Positions 45,432 through 55,064 of a DNA stretch of 64,000 nt are shown here, piece by piece; position 1 is the first letter of the stretch; each line of letters starts with the position of its first letter. The translations under genes were made by a program, and so were the position numbers. The notes beneath the pieces are model-generated. The model was not told the DNA's origin, searched no databases, and worked only from the letters and a program-made list of their open reading frames with translations. Source of the DNA: Marinobacter salexigens (GTDB lineage: Bacteria > Pseudomonadota > Gammaproteobacteria > Pseudomonadales > Oleiphilaceae); the NCBI RefSeq assembly GCF_018860765.1, contig NZ_JAHKPV010000017.1:1-64000 (forward strand), written 5' to 3'.

Positions 45432-46666
45432 CAGATCACCTCCTTGGTTCTGAGGGCCTGAATATCGTCATCGGAATAACCAAGGCTGGCCAGTATTTCG
45501 CTGTTATGTTCGCCAAGGCTTGGGCCCACCCAGCGGGTTGCTCCGGGGGTGCCGCTCAGTTTTGGCACTATGCCCGGCAATGAAATTTCGCCACCACCGG
45601 GTAAAGGGCGTTCGACGATCATTTCTCTGGCGCGGAAATGGGGGTCCTCGAAAATTTCGGCTGCGGTGTTAATTCCGCTGGAGGGAACCGCTGCGTTTTC
45701 CAGAACGGCCAGAGCGTCTGCGAGGTTATGTTGGGAGGTCCAGGCTTCTATGGCTTCATCCAGCTCATCACTGCGCTTCGCGCGGCCATCGTTATGGGTC
45801 AGCTCGGGATCGTGCTCAAGGTCAGGGCGATCAATAGCGTTCATCAGTCGTTTGAAGATGCTGTCGCTATTGGCGGCAATAACGATGTATCGGTTGTCCC
45901 GGCTGCGATAGGTGCTGGAGGGTGCAATGCCGGGCATGCTGGCACCGGTACGTTCCCGAACAAAGCCAAACATGCCGTATTCCGGGATCAGACTTTCCAT
46001 TACACCGAAAACTGCTTCATACAAAGCTACGTCGACGAATTGCCCCTTACCACCGTTAACCTTCAGGTGATGCATTGCCATCATTGCGCCGATCACGCCA
46101 TACAGCGAGGCTAGGGTGTCGCCAATGCTTATGCCGGCGCGAACCGGGGGCCGGTCCGGATAGCCCGCAAGGTGGCGCATACCACCAATTGATTCTGCAA
46201 TCGCTGCAAAGCCAGGGCGTGCCGCATAGGGGCCGTCCTGCCCGTAGCCTGATACGCGAATCATGATCAGTGCAGGATTAATTGCCGATAACTGCTCCCA
46301 TCCGAGATTCCACTTTTCCAGTGTGCCAGGTCGAAAGTTTTCGATAACGATATCGCAGTCTTCAACCAGCTTGTGAATCACTGCCTGAGCTTCGGGATCT
46401 TTGAGGTTGAGCGTAAGAGATTTTTTGTTTCGGCTCTGGGCGTACCACCATAGCGAGGTGTCGTTGTGCATTTTGCGCCAACGCCGCAGAGGGTCGCCGG
46501 TACCCGGTGGCTCTACCTTTATGACATCTGCACCGAACTGGGCAAGGATGCTGGCGGCATAGGGGCCTGCTATAAGTGACCCCAGTTCCAGCACGCGAAC
46601 GCCTTCAAGGGGTTGCGGTGTATTCTCCTGATCCCCTTGGCAGGAAGATTCCTTGGTCATGTTCAT
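45431..46666 (-). CDS. CaiB/BaiF family CoA transferase
   Basis: 411 residues of the class III CoA transferase family. RVLELGSLIAGPYAASILAQ, then GADVIKVEPPGTGDPLR form the CoA-binding N-terminus, and GQFVDVALYEAVFGVME contains the catalytic aspartate. The family moves CoA from a donor such as succinyl-CoA to a carboxylic acid. It is the first gene of the operon that continues with the lyase and TRAP genes, and a LysR gene lies 114 bp upstream on the same strand. Confidence 0.9.
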   Translation of the reverse strand: MNMTKESSCQGDQENTPQPLEGVRVLELGSLIAGPYAASILAQFGADVIKVEPPGTGDPLRRWRKMHNDTSLWWYAQSRNKKSLTLNLKDPEAQAVIHKLVEDCDIVIENFRPGTLEKWNLGWEQLSAINPALIMIRVSGYGQDGPYAARPGFAAIAESIGGMRHLAGYPDRPPVRAGISIGDTLASLYGVIGAMMAMHHLKVNGGKGQFVDVALYEAVFGVMESLIPEYGMFGFVRERTGASMPGIAPSSTYRSRDNRYIVIAANSDSIFKRLMNAIDRPDLEHDPELTHNDGRAKRSDELDEAIEAWTSQHNLADALAVLENAAVPSSGINTAAEIFEDPHFRAREMIVERPLPGGGEISLPGIVPKLSGTPGATRWVGPSLGEHNSEILASLGYSDDDIQALRTKEVI

Positions 46667-46780
46667 CTCACATTGAATGGCATTGTTATCGTGTTGTTTT
46701 ACAAAATAATGAGCCGGGAGGGAGAAATAGCAAAATGGTTAAATGTGAGCCTGCCATCTCGAAATACGATGCCAAGATTA

Positions 46781-47668
46781 TTAGCTTGGTGTCAGGTGTT
46801 CCAGCAAACGCAATGTTGCATGGGATAAGGGGTGTTGGTTGCTGGTGCATAGTTTAAGTTTTCGGCTTGCCCAGCTGTCATTAAGTGGGATGACCTTAAC
46901 GCGATGGGTGGTCGCATAAGGCTGCGCGATGTCTTGAGGCATGATGCCAATCCCGAGATCCTGTTCAACCATGCGCAGCAACGCTTCGTAACTTGTTACC
47001 TGGATGCGCATGCGAAATGTCTTCTCAGCGGTAGCTGCGGCTTGCAATAACTTATTGTTGATGGCGCTGCCAGTGTGCAGGCCTACATAATCATATTGCA
47101 GGGTTTCGATGAAGCTCAGGCTCTCGGCTTGGTTGAGGGGGTGCTGGTTGGCGGTAATCAAGGCTAACCGGTCGGACTGATAAGGGTAAATGTTCAGGTT
47201 TTCCGTGTTGCCAAATACCTCGGTGAAAATGCCGATGTCTGCCTGATTTTGCGCTACCGTTTTAATGATTTCGGAACTGATGCATTCTTCCAATTGAATC
47301 TGGATAAAAGGATGTTGGTCCAGAAACGCCTTCAACTGGACGGGTAAGAATTGCGTGATGGCTGAAATATTGGCTACGACCCGAACTTCGCCCCGAATAC
47401 CTTGAGAGTATTCGTGCATACGTGCATGAACCTCTTCAAGCTGATGCAGTACTCCTCGGGACAACTGTGCGAGAGCCATGCCCGCCTGAGTGCCCCCGAC
47501 GCCTCGGTTGGTACGAACCAGCAACTGAGTGTTCAGGCTGGTCTCGAGTTCACTGATGCGTTTACTGATGGCTGAGGCAGCGATGAACTCTTGCTCAGCT
47601 ACCGCAGCAATTGTGCCGGTTTCCAAAACGCGAACAAACAGCCGCAATGAAGTGGGGTCCAAATGCAT
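46781..47668 (-). CDS. LysR-family transcriptional regulator of the CoA-transferase/TRAP operon
   Basis: About 295 residues from ATG 47668, which has GGAG seven bases before; the frame is open to 47779 but residues before MHLDPTSLRLF are not family-like. The winged helix is FVRVLETGTIAAVAEQEFIAASAISKRISELE in substance (the usual A is replaced in the first helix), followed by the effector-binding domain (IQLEECISSEIIKTV, DIGIFTEVFG). It probably controls the operon starting at 46666, which lies immediately downstream. Confidence 0.88.
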   Translation of the reverse strand: MHLDPTSLRLFVRVLETGTIAAVAEQEFIAASAISKRISELETSLNTQLLVRTNRGVGGTQAGMALAQLSRGVLHQLEEVHARMHEYSQGIRGEVRVVANISAITQFLPVQLKAFLDQHPFIQIQLEECISSEIIKTVAQNQADIGIFTEVFGNTENLNIYPYQSDRLALITANQHPLNQAESLSFIETLQYDYVGLHTGSAINNKLLQAAATAEKTFRMRIQVTSYEALLRMVEQDLGIGIMPQDIAQPYATTHRVKVIPLNDSWASRKLKLCTSNQHPLSHATLRLLEHLTPS

Positions 47669-47945
47669 ACACATGCTCCAAGAAGGTTCGCCGTTGATTC
47701 TAGGAGTTTGAGCTGAAAAAGAAAGTGTAGGGTGGATCTGACGCCTCCGCGCATTAACGAGCCGGGTTGCTGCACCCACTAAGCATCCAATCCATTGAAG
47801 AGCCGTGCGAGCTTCCTGATTCCAACTCAGCGGTCGTTCGACTTGCCCGGCGCGTCAATTACCATTTCTGTGATTACACTCGCCACAGCGCATACGCTTG
47901 GACTATCCACGAAAAACTGGCGATCACTGGAGAGTGCTAAATATG

Positions 47946-49988
47946 TTAGAAACTCAACTCCAACCCTGCATACCAAGTACGCCCGGCAGCCGGCTCAAAA
48001 TAGCGATCATTGCTGGCGTTGATCCGAACGTTGGCAAAATGATCTCTGTCCGTCAGGTTGCGAACGCCTGCAAAACCTTTGAGGAGAAGCTTTCTTCCTA
48101 CGTAAAACGTATTCCCGCCACGCAGATTGGCCAACCAGTAGTCCTCAACTTTCACGCTGTTCGCATCATCCGCAAACATGCTTCCGACATGGCGGGTTTC
48201 CAACGTTACAAAGGTGCCGCCCAAGCCCTGCCACTGGAGCCGGTTTGACCAAAGTTGTTCTGGCAGTCCTGGCAGCCGGTTTTCATGATAATCGTTGCCG
48301 CCTGATGTGTACTCATCAAATGTGTAGTCCGCCAAGGTGAGGGCAGTTTCAAACCGCCAGCTTTGGTTAACCAGCCAGCCCGCAGTGGCTTCTATGCCTT
48401 TTCTCGTTGTGTCCCCAGCATTGCGGTAGAAGGTTCTGTCATCAGGCCCCGATAGTTGGTACGGAATCAACTCATCGCGAACATCTACCCAAAACAATGT
48501 GAGGTCGTAATCCATTCCGTAATCAAAGGCGCCACGCAGCCCTAGCTCATGGTTGAGGGACTTTTGCGGTTGGGTGTCAGGATTAAGCCCTCCCACGCCA
48601 GAGGGATTGGCAAATTCTGAGAAAGTTGGGGTCTCAAAGGCGGTACTGATATTTGTGAAAATTTGGTGATTTGGCAGGTAGCGATAGCTTAACCCTGCAG
48701 AGCCACTCCATTCCCTGAAGGTACGATCCCCACTTTGATCGTTATCAGCAAGAAACTCATCGGCAACATCCATGTGAATTCGATCGAATCGGCCGCCGAT
48801 GGATAAAACCAGCTGGTCCGTTAAGTTCAAATCGCCCTGAGTGAAGGCGCTTAGGGAGGTGGCCGTTTGCAGTTCATCCGCGGTTAATCCCTGCAAATCG
48901 CCACCGAAACTCATTTGTGTACGAATGCGGTCATCCCTTTGTTCCCTTGCTTCCACACCCGCCACATATCTAAATGGCAGCCCTGCAACCGTGAATGACT
49001 GACGATAGTCTGCACTCGCCCCAAAATAGTCTCTGTTGTAGTCAATACGACTGGGCCCAGGAAAAGGAAGCTGCTGTTCGAAGTTGCGTCGGAGGTAATA
49101 AATTTTCCCACGCAGTTCCCCAGCGCCCGCTGAAAGATCCTGATACTGTAGGCCGATCACTTGCTGGTCGACGGCTTGGCCTGTGTCATATTGTTCGGTG
49201 AAGCGCCCAGCTTGAGTTCTGTCTTCAGCAACCTGCTCTGCGGTGAGGGCTCCCGGATCTTGTGAGCGTGGGTTATCAAGCAAGTTGATGATGGCCGTGA
49301 GGGAACGCTCCTTGTCCATTTGCCAGCGTAGCTTTGAATTGAAAAGGTATTTTTCGACTTCTGCCTGATCGCGGTAGCCTTCGTAATTTAAGGCCGAGAG
49401 GCTCACATTGTGTGACCAGTTACCATTGCTGCCACTGTTGTTGAATGAGAGTTTGCCGAAGCTGTTGCTTCCACCAGTCGCGCGAATTGAGGTCTGACCT
49501 GATTTGATTCGTCCATCTGCTGTGGTCACGCTGACAACACCACCCGCAGCATTGCCGTACAAAACGGAAGCCGGGCCCCGGATGACCTCTATGCGCTCGG
49601 CGCTGTCTAGATCAATAGCGTCTAACTGTGCTTGTCCGTCAGGTAAGGTGTAAGGGATACCATCGACAACAACCATTACGCCCCGAACGCCAAAGGGGGC
49701 CCGGGAACCAAAACCCCGTATGGCTACTCGCTCCCCCTGAGCGTAGTTTTCTTGGTTCTGCAGATAAATACCCGGTACCTGACTTAAGGTTTCATCGAGT
49801 TTCAACATGGGTTGGCCGTTTTTAATGGTTTCAGACCGTATAGCCGACATAGATACTGGGGTTTCGTAGAGTTCACGCTCTATAACGGGTGCTGTAACGG
49901 TGATAACCGAGCCAACTTGTGCAAAGGCCGAGAAGGGTATGGTTGTCAGGCCGATCAAGCAGACGATCGTCGATTTATTATTTTTCAT
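47946..49988 (-). CDS. TonB-dependent receptor, PqqU/YncD-like
   Basis: 680 residues: signal peptide ending AFA-Q, plug domain (QNYAQGERVAIRGFGSR-type, with NQENYAQ, GIPYTLPDGQAQ and VIRGPASVLYGNAAGG), and a 22-strand barrel ending in F. The plug, the DPGALT segment and the end RINASNDRYFEPAAGRTWY strongly recall E. coli YncD (PqqU), the outer-membrane importer of the cofactor PQQ. Its place beside a PQQ-dependent ethanol dehydrogenase regulon fits that role, though iron-chelate receptors look similar. Import would require TonB-ExbBD, not seen here. It is divergent to the porin at 50300. Confidence 0.87.
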   Translation of the reverse strand: MKNNKSTIVCLIGLTTIPFSAFAQVGSVITVTAPVIERELYETPVSMSAIRSETIKNGQPMLKLDETLSQVPGIYLQNQENYAQGERVAIRGFGSRAPFGVRGVMVVVDGIPYTLPDGQAQLDAIDLDSAERIEVIRGPASVLYGNAAGGVVSVTTADGRIKSGQTSIRATGGSNSFGKLSFNNSGSNGNWSHNVSLSALNYEGYRDQAEVEKYLFNSKLRWQMDKERSLTAIINLLDNPRSQDPGALTAEQVAEDRTQAGRFTEQYDTGQAVDQQVIGLQYQDLSAGAGELRGKIYYLRRNFEQQLPFPGPSRIDYNRDYFGASADYRQSFTVAGLPFRYVAGVEAREQRDDRIRTQMSFGGDLQGLTADELQTATSLSAFTQGDLNLTDQLVLSIGGRFDRIHMDVADEFLADNDQSGDRTFREWSGSAGLSYRYLPNHQIFTNISTAFETPTFSEFANPSGVGGLNPDTQPQKSLNHELGLRGAFDYGMDYDLTLFWVDVRDELIPYQLSGPDDRTFYRNAGDTTRKGIEATAGWLVNQSWRFETALTLADYTFDEYTSGGNDYHENRLPGLPEQLWSNRLQWQGLGGTFVTLETRHVGSMFADDANSVKVEDYWLANLRGGNTFYVGRKLLLKGFAGVRNLTDRDHFANVRINASNDRYFEPAAGRTWYAGLELSF

Positions 49989-50299
49989 AGCACTGACCTC
50001 AAGTGGTCTTTAACCCATTTGAATAGATGTAAGTAGAACCTCGATACATACTTTCAGTGAACACCCTTCGGCCTCAATGGGTCTTTTTGGTTGTAATTCC
50101 TCGGAATAAAGCGACCAAAGGAGTACGGCCAAAGTAGGTCTTAGTCCCAAAGTTCTGTTTGTCTCGCCTTCTAAATACGCATTAAAACGGCCCCCTCGGC
50201 CGATGTTCGACATTCCTCTGATAGCACAGCATGAGGTTCTTGCGCGAGGTCAGGTTAGCTGACCGAGTGTGCAGGAATTTCAAATGAACTGGGGGATTT
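49989..50299. promoter_or_regulatory. Divergent promoter region between TonB receptor and porin
   Basis: 311 bases without a credible gene. It must contain promoters for both flanking genes; AACTGGGGGATTT is the ribosome-binding site of the porin. No clear operator or hairpin is seen. Confidence 0.45.
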
Positions 50300-51400
50300 A
50301 TGAACAAAAATAGTTTTAAAAAGTCAGCTATGGTTTTGACATTAACGTCTGCCTTGGGCACGAGTATGGCGGCGAGTGCTGCGGTTGAATTGTATAACGC
50401 AGAAGGCACTTCATTTTCTGTAGACGGTTACTTCAATGCGTTTTACGTAAACCGTGAGGATGCGGTACTAGACACACGTGATACGCGAATAAAAATGGGT
50501 TTCCTGCCCAACACTATCGGCTTTAATTTCCGCAAGGAAATGGGCGATCTGGTGTTAGGCGGCCGATCGTCGTTCTGGACCAGTATCAACGACAGCCTTG
50601 ATTCTCCAACTGATACGGCTATTGATGTTCGCCAATTTTACGCGACGGTGGATGGGGCATTTGGGCAGGTCCTGATTGGTAAAGATTTCGGCCTTTTTGC
50701 TCGCTCGAATATCTTCCTTGATGAAATCCTGATGGGCTTTGGCTCTCCGGGCGCCGCGGGTGGTGTGTCCTTTGGCAATATTCGCGCAGGCTACCCATAC
50801 CCAACGCCTTCCGCCCAGATAACCTATCGTTCGCCAGACCTTAGTGGGTTCAAGATTGCCGTAGGTGCTCTGGACCCGGCTGACACGGTAACTGGTGCAG
50901 GTGATGAGAACTCGGCACCGCGGATAGAATCAGAGATTACCTACACAGTTGACCTCGACGGTGTAGTGCTAACCGGTTGGCTGAATGGCCGGTATCAGTC
51001 CTCAAGCAACGGAAACACCACCATTGATAGTTCCGGCGTGGGATATGGCGTAAAAGGCTCAGTTGCCGGTTTTTCTATCGCTGCCTCGGGGTTCGATTCT
51101 AAAGCTAATAGTCCGGTACTGGTCGTGAATGAAGCGCTAACGGAAGACCGTGCAGACGGATATTTGATTCAGGCTTCTTATGCTTTCGGTCCAAACAAGA
51201 TTGTGTTGTCCCACGGAAAAACCGACGCAGAAATCCTAAATCTGAAAACCGAAAGCAATACGTTTGGCTTCTTCCATGATGTGAACAGCAACTTCAAGTT
51301 GGTTGCTGAATACAACATGTACGAGGATAAAAACCGAACATCTGGCGTGCTCAGCACCGACACAGACACAATTGCTATGGGTGCTATTGTTATCTTTTGA
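50300..51400 (+). CDS. Gram-negative general porin (Porin_4 type)
   Basis: 366 residues with a signal peptide (MVLTLTSALGTSMAASA). The mature part shows 16-strand porin features: DGYFNAFYVNRED, FNFRKEMGDLVLGGRSSFWT, VRQFYATVDGAFGQVLIGKDFGLF (the typical loop-3-preceding G-K/R-D-F/W region) and a final hydrophobic strand ending IVIF. It allows diffusion of small solutes through the outer membrane. As it lies between the putative PQQ receptor and the alcohol-oxidation regulators, it might admit alcohols or organic acids; that is a guess. Confidence 0.85.
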   Translation: MNKNSFKKSAMVLTLTSALGTSMAASAAVELYNAEGTSFSVDGYFNAFYVNREDAVLDTRDTRIKMGFLPNTIGFNFRKEMGDLVLGGRSSFWTSINDSLDSPTDTAIDVRQFYATVDGAFGQVLIGKDFGLFARSNIFLDEILMGFGSPGAAGGVSFGNIRAGYPYPTPSAQITYRSPDLSGFKIAVGALDPADTVTGAGDENSAPRIESEITYTVDLDGVVLTGWLNGRYQSSSNGNTTIDSSGVGYGVKGSVAGFSIAASGFDSKANSPVLVVNEALTEDRADGYLIQASYAFGPNKIVLSHGKTDAEILNLKTESNTFGFFHDVNSNFKLVAEYNMYEDKNRTSGVLSTDTDTIAMGAIVIF

Positions 51401-51654
51401 TTTTATGCGATTTCGGCAGGTTAAGCGGGCGGCACAGCAGCGTGTGTACTGCCCGCTGATCAAGACTTCTAATACCAAAGTACTGGCTTTTGCCCATGCC
51501 TAGCAATCGCGCCTTTCGGATTCTGTTTAATATTTTATTAAACATAGGGTTACAGTGATTTCTTTGAGTCAATCAAAAGCACTGAAGTCGCATTGGCGTG
51601 TTATCTGGATACCGTAAAATTTAGAGACAGCTATTCCCAGTGGAACCAACCTTT

Positions 51655-52809
51655 ATGACGTCAGTATCAACCCCGCCTGCGGTGCAAGTGGCGAGTTCCG
51701 GCATCCGAGACCCGGGCTTAGCCGCACGGGATCTAGCCAGTCAACTACTGCACGAACACTTGGGGTACGTGCTGTTCTTTTGCTCTGCGGAGTATGACCT
51801 CACATTGCTCGGTTTGGCTCTGGAACGAGAGTTTGCGGGTGTTGGGCTTTCAGGGTGTACGTCTGCAGGTGAGATCACCGCACAGGGATATGACCGAGGC
51901 TGCATTACAGCCATCGGATTTGATCGCCGATATTTCGCGATTGAGAGCGCACTGATCGGGGAAATGGATCGATTTACCTTGAGGGATGCCCAGAGTGTCA
52001 TTGATGAACTACTTTCTGGATGCCGAGACCGGAAGCTTGCCCCGATAAAAGGAAACACCTTTGCACTAACGCTATTGGATGGGCTTTCAAGCCGTGAGGA
52101 ATTAGTGCTGGCAGCTTTGAACTCAGTGCTTGGCAGCATTCCTCAATTCGGCGGTTCAGCGGGTGATGATGAACATCTAGCAGATACCTATGTATTTCAC
52201 CGGGGGCGCTTTCATACCGGAGCAGCAACCGTATTGTTGATTAATACGCCTTTGGATTTCCGGGTGTTTACAACCCACCATTTGATTGAAGGTAACGAAA
52301 AACTTGTTGTAACCCATGCCTGTGCAGATACCCGCACCGTTTACGAACTCAACGCCGAGCCCGCCGCAGAGGCCTATGCCCGGGCGGTTGGGACTTCAGT
52401 TGAAGCACTGAGCCGGGAGGTTTTTGCACTGCAGCCATTGGGCGTAAAGATTGGCAGCAATTACTTTGTTCGCTCAATCCAACGGGTTAACCCCGATAAA
52501 AGCCTGACCTTCTATTGCGCCGTGGAAACGGGAATTGTGATGACAGCTATGGGGCAAGGCTCGCTGCTAGGAGCCGTGCGGGATCAACTGGAAGACTCCG
52601 AGCGGGTTGTGGGTAAACCCTTGGTGACTATCGGATGTGATTGCTTTTTGCGCAGATTGGAGTCAGAGCTGACTGGTGAATCAGTGGCGGTATCCGGCTT
52701 TTTACGCCGCCATAAAGTGGTTGGATTTAATACCTACGGTGAGCAGTACAACGGAATGCACATCAATCAGACATTTACGGGGGTGGTCATTGGTCAACCC
52801 GAAAGCTAG
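51655..52809 (+). CDS. FIST-domain sensor, NosP-like
   Basis: 384 residues from ATG 51655; a GTG at 51640 is also in frame. FIST N (about 30-220) has VLFFCSAEYDLTLLG, VGLSGCTSAGEI and IPQFGGSAGDD; FIST C ends with VSGFLRRHKVVGFNTYGEQ and NQTFTG. FIST proteins are sensory; NosP of Pseudomonas binds NO through heme and controls the adjacent hybrid kinase NahK. The gene here overlaps the start of such a kinase. Heme binding cannot be seen from sequence alone. In P. aeruginosa the homologous pair neighbours the exa ethanol-oxidation genes, as here. Confidence 0.87.
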   Translation: MTSVSTPPAVQVASSGIRDPGLAARDLASQLLHEHLGYVLFFCSAEYDLTLLGLALEREFAGVGLSGCTSAGEITAQGYDRGCITAIGFDRRYFAIESALIGEMDRFTLRDAQSVIDELLSGCRDRKLAPIKGNTFALTLLDGLSSREELVLAALNSVLGSIPQFGGSAGDDEHLADTYVFHRGRFHTGAATVLLINTPLDFRVFTTHHLIEGNEKLVVTHACADTRTVYELNAEPAAEAYARAVGTSVEALSREVFALQPLGVKIGSNYFVRSIQRVNPDKSLTFYCAVETGIVMTAMGQGSLLGAVRDQLEDSERVVGKPLVTIGCDCFLRRLESELTGESVAVSGFLRRHKVVGFNTYGEQYNGMHINQTFTGVVIGQPES

Positions 52810-55048
52810 TGCCAACGAACACGTGTTTGTAGCTTCAAGCAAGGAAGCCTGTCTGGCGGCGGAGACCCTGCAGCAACAGGTTGAACGGTTAGAGGCGGAC
52901 AATGAACGTTTGCGAAAAATCAGGGACGCTCTGATCGTTCGGGTTGAATCGGGATCTGCGTATAAACCTGAGCCCTATGCGGCGTTTGAGCATTCTGTGG
53001 TGCTGGCGGAACAGGTTCGTGAACGTACCGAAGCCCTAACCCATGCCCGCGAAGAGGCGGAAACCACTCGTCAACGCCTGAGTGATGCCATAGAGAGTAT
53101 TGCCGATGGCTTTGTGCTTTTTGATCACGAGCATCGTTTGATTCAAAGTAACAGCCGTTTTCGAAGCTATTGGCGTCAGGCGGGAGTGGCGATGCCGTCG
53201 CCCGGCACTCCTATTAGCGATGTTCGCGCGCGTGCCCTGAATTCCGGAATGATCCTCGAGGAACACAGTGAGCCAGACTCTGAGGGCGAGGTGTTTTTGC
53301 TCAAGAATGAGCGCTGGGTACAAATGACCGAACGCCCCACCCGTGAGGGCGGTCTGGTTGTACTTTATTCGGACATTACCGACGTGAAGAACAGCGAAAT
53401 GGCGCGCCGCCTGAGTGCACTGGAGGAAAGCGAACGCTGGATTCGGGTTGTGACCGATCATGTACCGGCACTTATCGCCTATGTGGGGGCAGACAAGAGC
53501 ATTCAGTTTTGCAATCAGGTTTATGCCGCTTGGTACGGGCGCGGTGGCGAATCGCCTTTGGGCAAGCGCTTAAGCGATATCCATAATCCCGAGCTGTATG
53601 AGCGGCTGCAGCCGCACATAGAAAGTGTGATGTCTGGAAACAGCGTCACTTTTGAATTTGAAGAGTTCGGCGAGCAAGGCCAGGAGCGCTATATGCTTCG
53701 CTCATACGTGCCTAATTTTGGTGAGCAGGGTGAGGTTGCCGGCTTTTTTGTTCTCATCAGGGATATCAGCGATCGACGTAAAGCTGCCGAGGCCCTTGAG
53801 CGAGCCTATGATGAACTGGAATGTCGGGTAACAGAACGCACCTTGGCGCTGACTGATGCAAACACTCAGTTGCGCCAGGAGATCACTGAGCGTAATGCCG
53901 CCGAGGCACGCCTGCGGGATGCGAAACTGGAGGCTGAACGTGCCAACCTTTCCAAGACAAAATTCCTGGCAGCCGTGAGCCACGATCTGTTGCAACCTCT
54001 GAATGCTGCAAGGCTATTCACCAGCGCATTACAGGCGCACTCCTTTGGCCCAAGAGCCGAAGATCTGGTTCATTCGGTTAGTGCATCGCTGGATGATGTC
54101 GAGGGCCTACTGGGTACGCTGGTCGACATATCCAAGCTGGATGCGGGGGTTATCAAGCCAGATGTGACTGCGTTTGATCTGCGGGATCTTCTCATTAATA
54201 TCGCGCGGGAATTTAGGCAGCTGGCGAATGCAGAGGGGCTGCAATTCGACTTTGTGGGAAGCTCCGCCATAGTAGAGTCGGATTCCCAGTTACTGGCACG
54301 GATTCTTCGTAATTTCCTCACTAATGCAATCCGCTACACAGGAGAAGGTCGTGTGTTGCTTGGCTGTCGCAGGGAAACCGGTTCCGTGGTGTTGCAGGTT
54401 TGGGATACAGGACCGGGTATTCCGCAGAATAAGCTGGTCGAGATATTTCAGGAATTTAAACGTGTGCATCCAACGAACTCCCAGACGGATAAGGGCCTTG
54501 GTCTGGGCTTGGCGATAGTCGATAAGATTTCTCGAATACTGAACCATGAGGTCAATGTGTCTTCTGAGGAAAGTAAGGGCTCCGTTTTCAGTGTTCGTGT
54601 ACCTTTAGCCACACACACGCCCAATACAGCCCTCGTGAAGCGGGATGCCATAACTCATATTGGTCAGGAACTGAATGGATGTAGGCTATGGGTTATCGAC
54701 AATGATTCTGCCATTTGCCACGGCATGAAGGTGGTGCTGGAAACCTGGGGTTGCTCGGTTATTACGGCAGTGTCTATGGCAGATCTGGAACGCCAACTGG
54801 ACCCATCAGAAGAGCCAGTAGATGTAATACTGGCAGACTATCATTTGGATAACGATGAGAACGGTGTTGATACGGTGGCCGCTATCAATGGGAGTCGGCG
54901 CACGCCCGTGCCGGTTGTGATGATCACCGCCAACTACACCCATGAACTGAAACACCACATCCGCGAGCTGGGTTATGTGTTGATGAATAAGCCCGTCAAG
55001 CCACTCAAGCTTCGCAGTGCTTTGAATCACATACTACGAAGCGGCTGA
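52790..55048 (+). CDS. PAS hybrid histidine kinase, NahK/ErcS'-like
   Basis: About 752 residues if TTG 52790 is the start; the frame is open to 52676, where it overlaps the FIST gene with meaningless sequence, and GGGGGTGG precedes the TTG. Order: N-terminal coiled coil (LQQQVERLEADNERLRKI), two PAS domains, HisKA with H398 in AVSHDLLQPLNAARLF, HATPase (NFLTNAIRYTGEG, DTGPGIP, GLGLGLAIV), and a C-terminal receiver with D683 in ILADYHLDND. The SHDLLQPLNA box and coupling to a FIST gene match NahK/ErcS' of Pseudomonas, a member of the ethanol-oxidation signalling hierarchy. It probably passes phosphate through its own receiver to HptB- or regulator-type partners. Confidence 0.88.
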   Translation: MVNPKASANEHVFVASSKEACLAAETLQQQVERLEADNERLRKIRDALIVRVESGSAYKPEPYAAFEHSVVLAEQVRERTEALTHAREEAETTRQRLSDAIESIADGFVLFDHEHRLIQSNSRFRSYWRQAGVAMPSPGTPISDVRARALNSGMILEEHSEPDSEGEVFLLKNERWVQMTERPTREGGLVVLYSDITDVKNSEMARRLSALEESERWIRVVTDHVPALIAYVGADKSIQFCNQVYAAWYGRGGESPLGKRLSDIHNPELYERLQPHIESVMSGNSVTFEFEEFGEQGQERYMLRSYVPNFGEQGEVAGFFVLIRDISDRRKAAEALERAYDELECRVTERTLALTDANTQLRQEITERNAAEARLRDAKLEAERANLSKTKFLAAVSHDLLQPLNAARLFTSALQAHSFGPRAEDLVHSVSASLDDVEGLLGTLVDISKLDAGVIKPDVTAFDLRDLLINIAREFRQLANAEGLQFDFVGSSAIVESDSQLLARILRNFLTNAIRYTGEGRVLLGCRRETGSVVLQVWDTGPGIPQNKLVEIFQEFKRVHPTNSQTDKGLGLGLAIVDKISRILNHEVNVSSEESKGSVFSVRVPLATHTPNTALVKRDAITHIGQELNGCRLWVIDNDSAICHGMKVVLETWGCSVITAVSMADLERQLDPSEEPVDVILADYHLDNDENGVDTVAAINGSRRTPVPVVMITANYTHELKHHIRELGYVLMNKPVKPLKLRSALNHILRSG

Positions 55049-55064
55049 GCTGTGAGTGCAGCCA

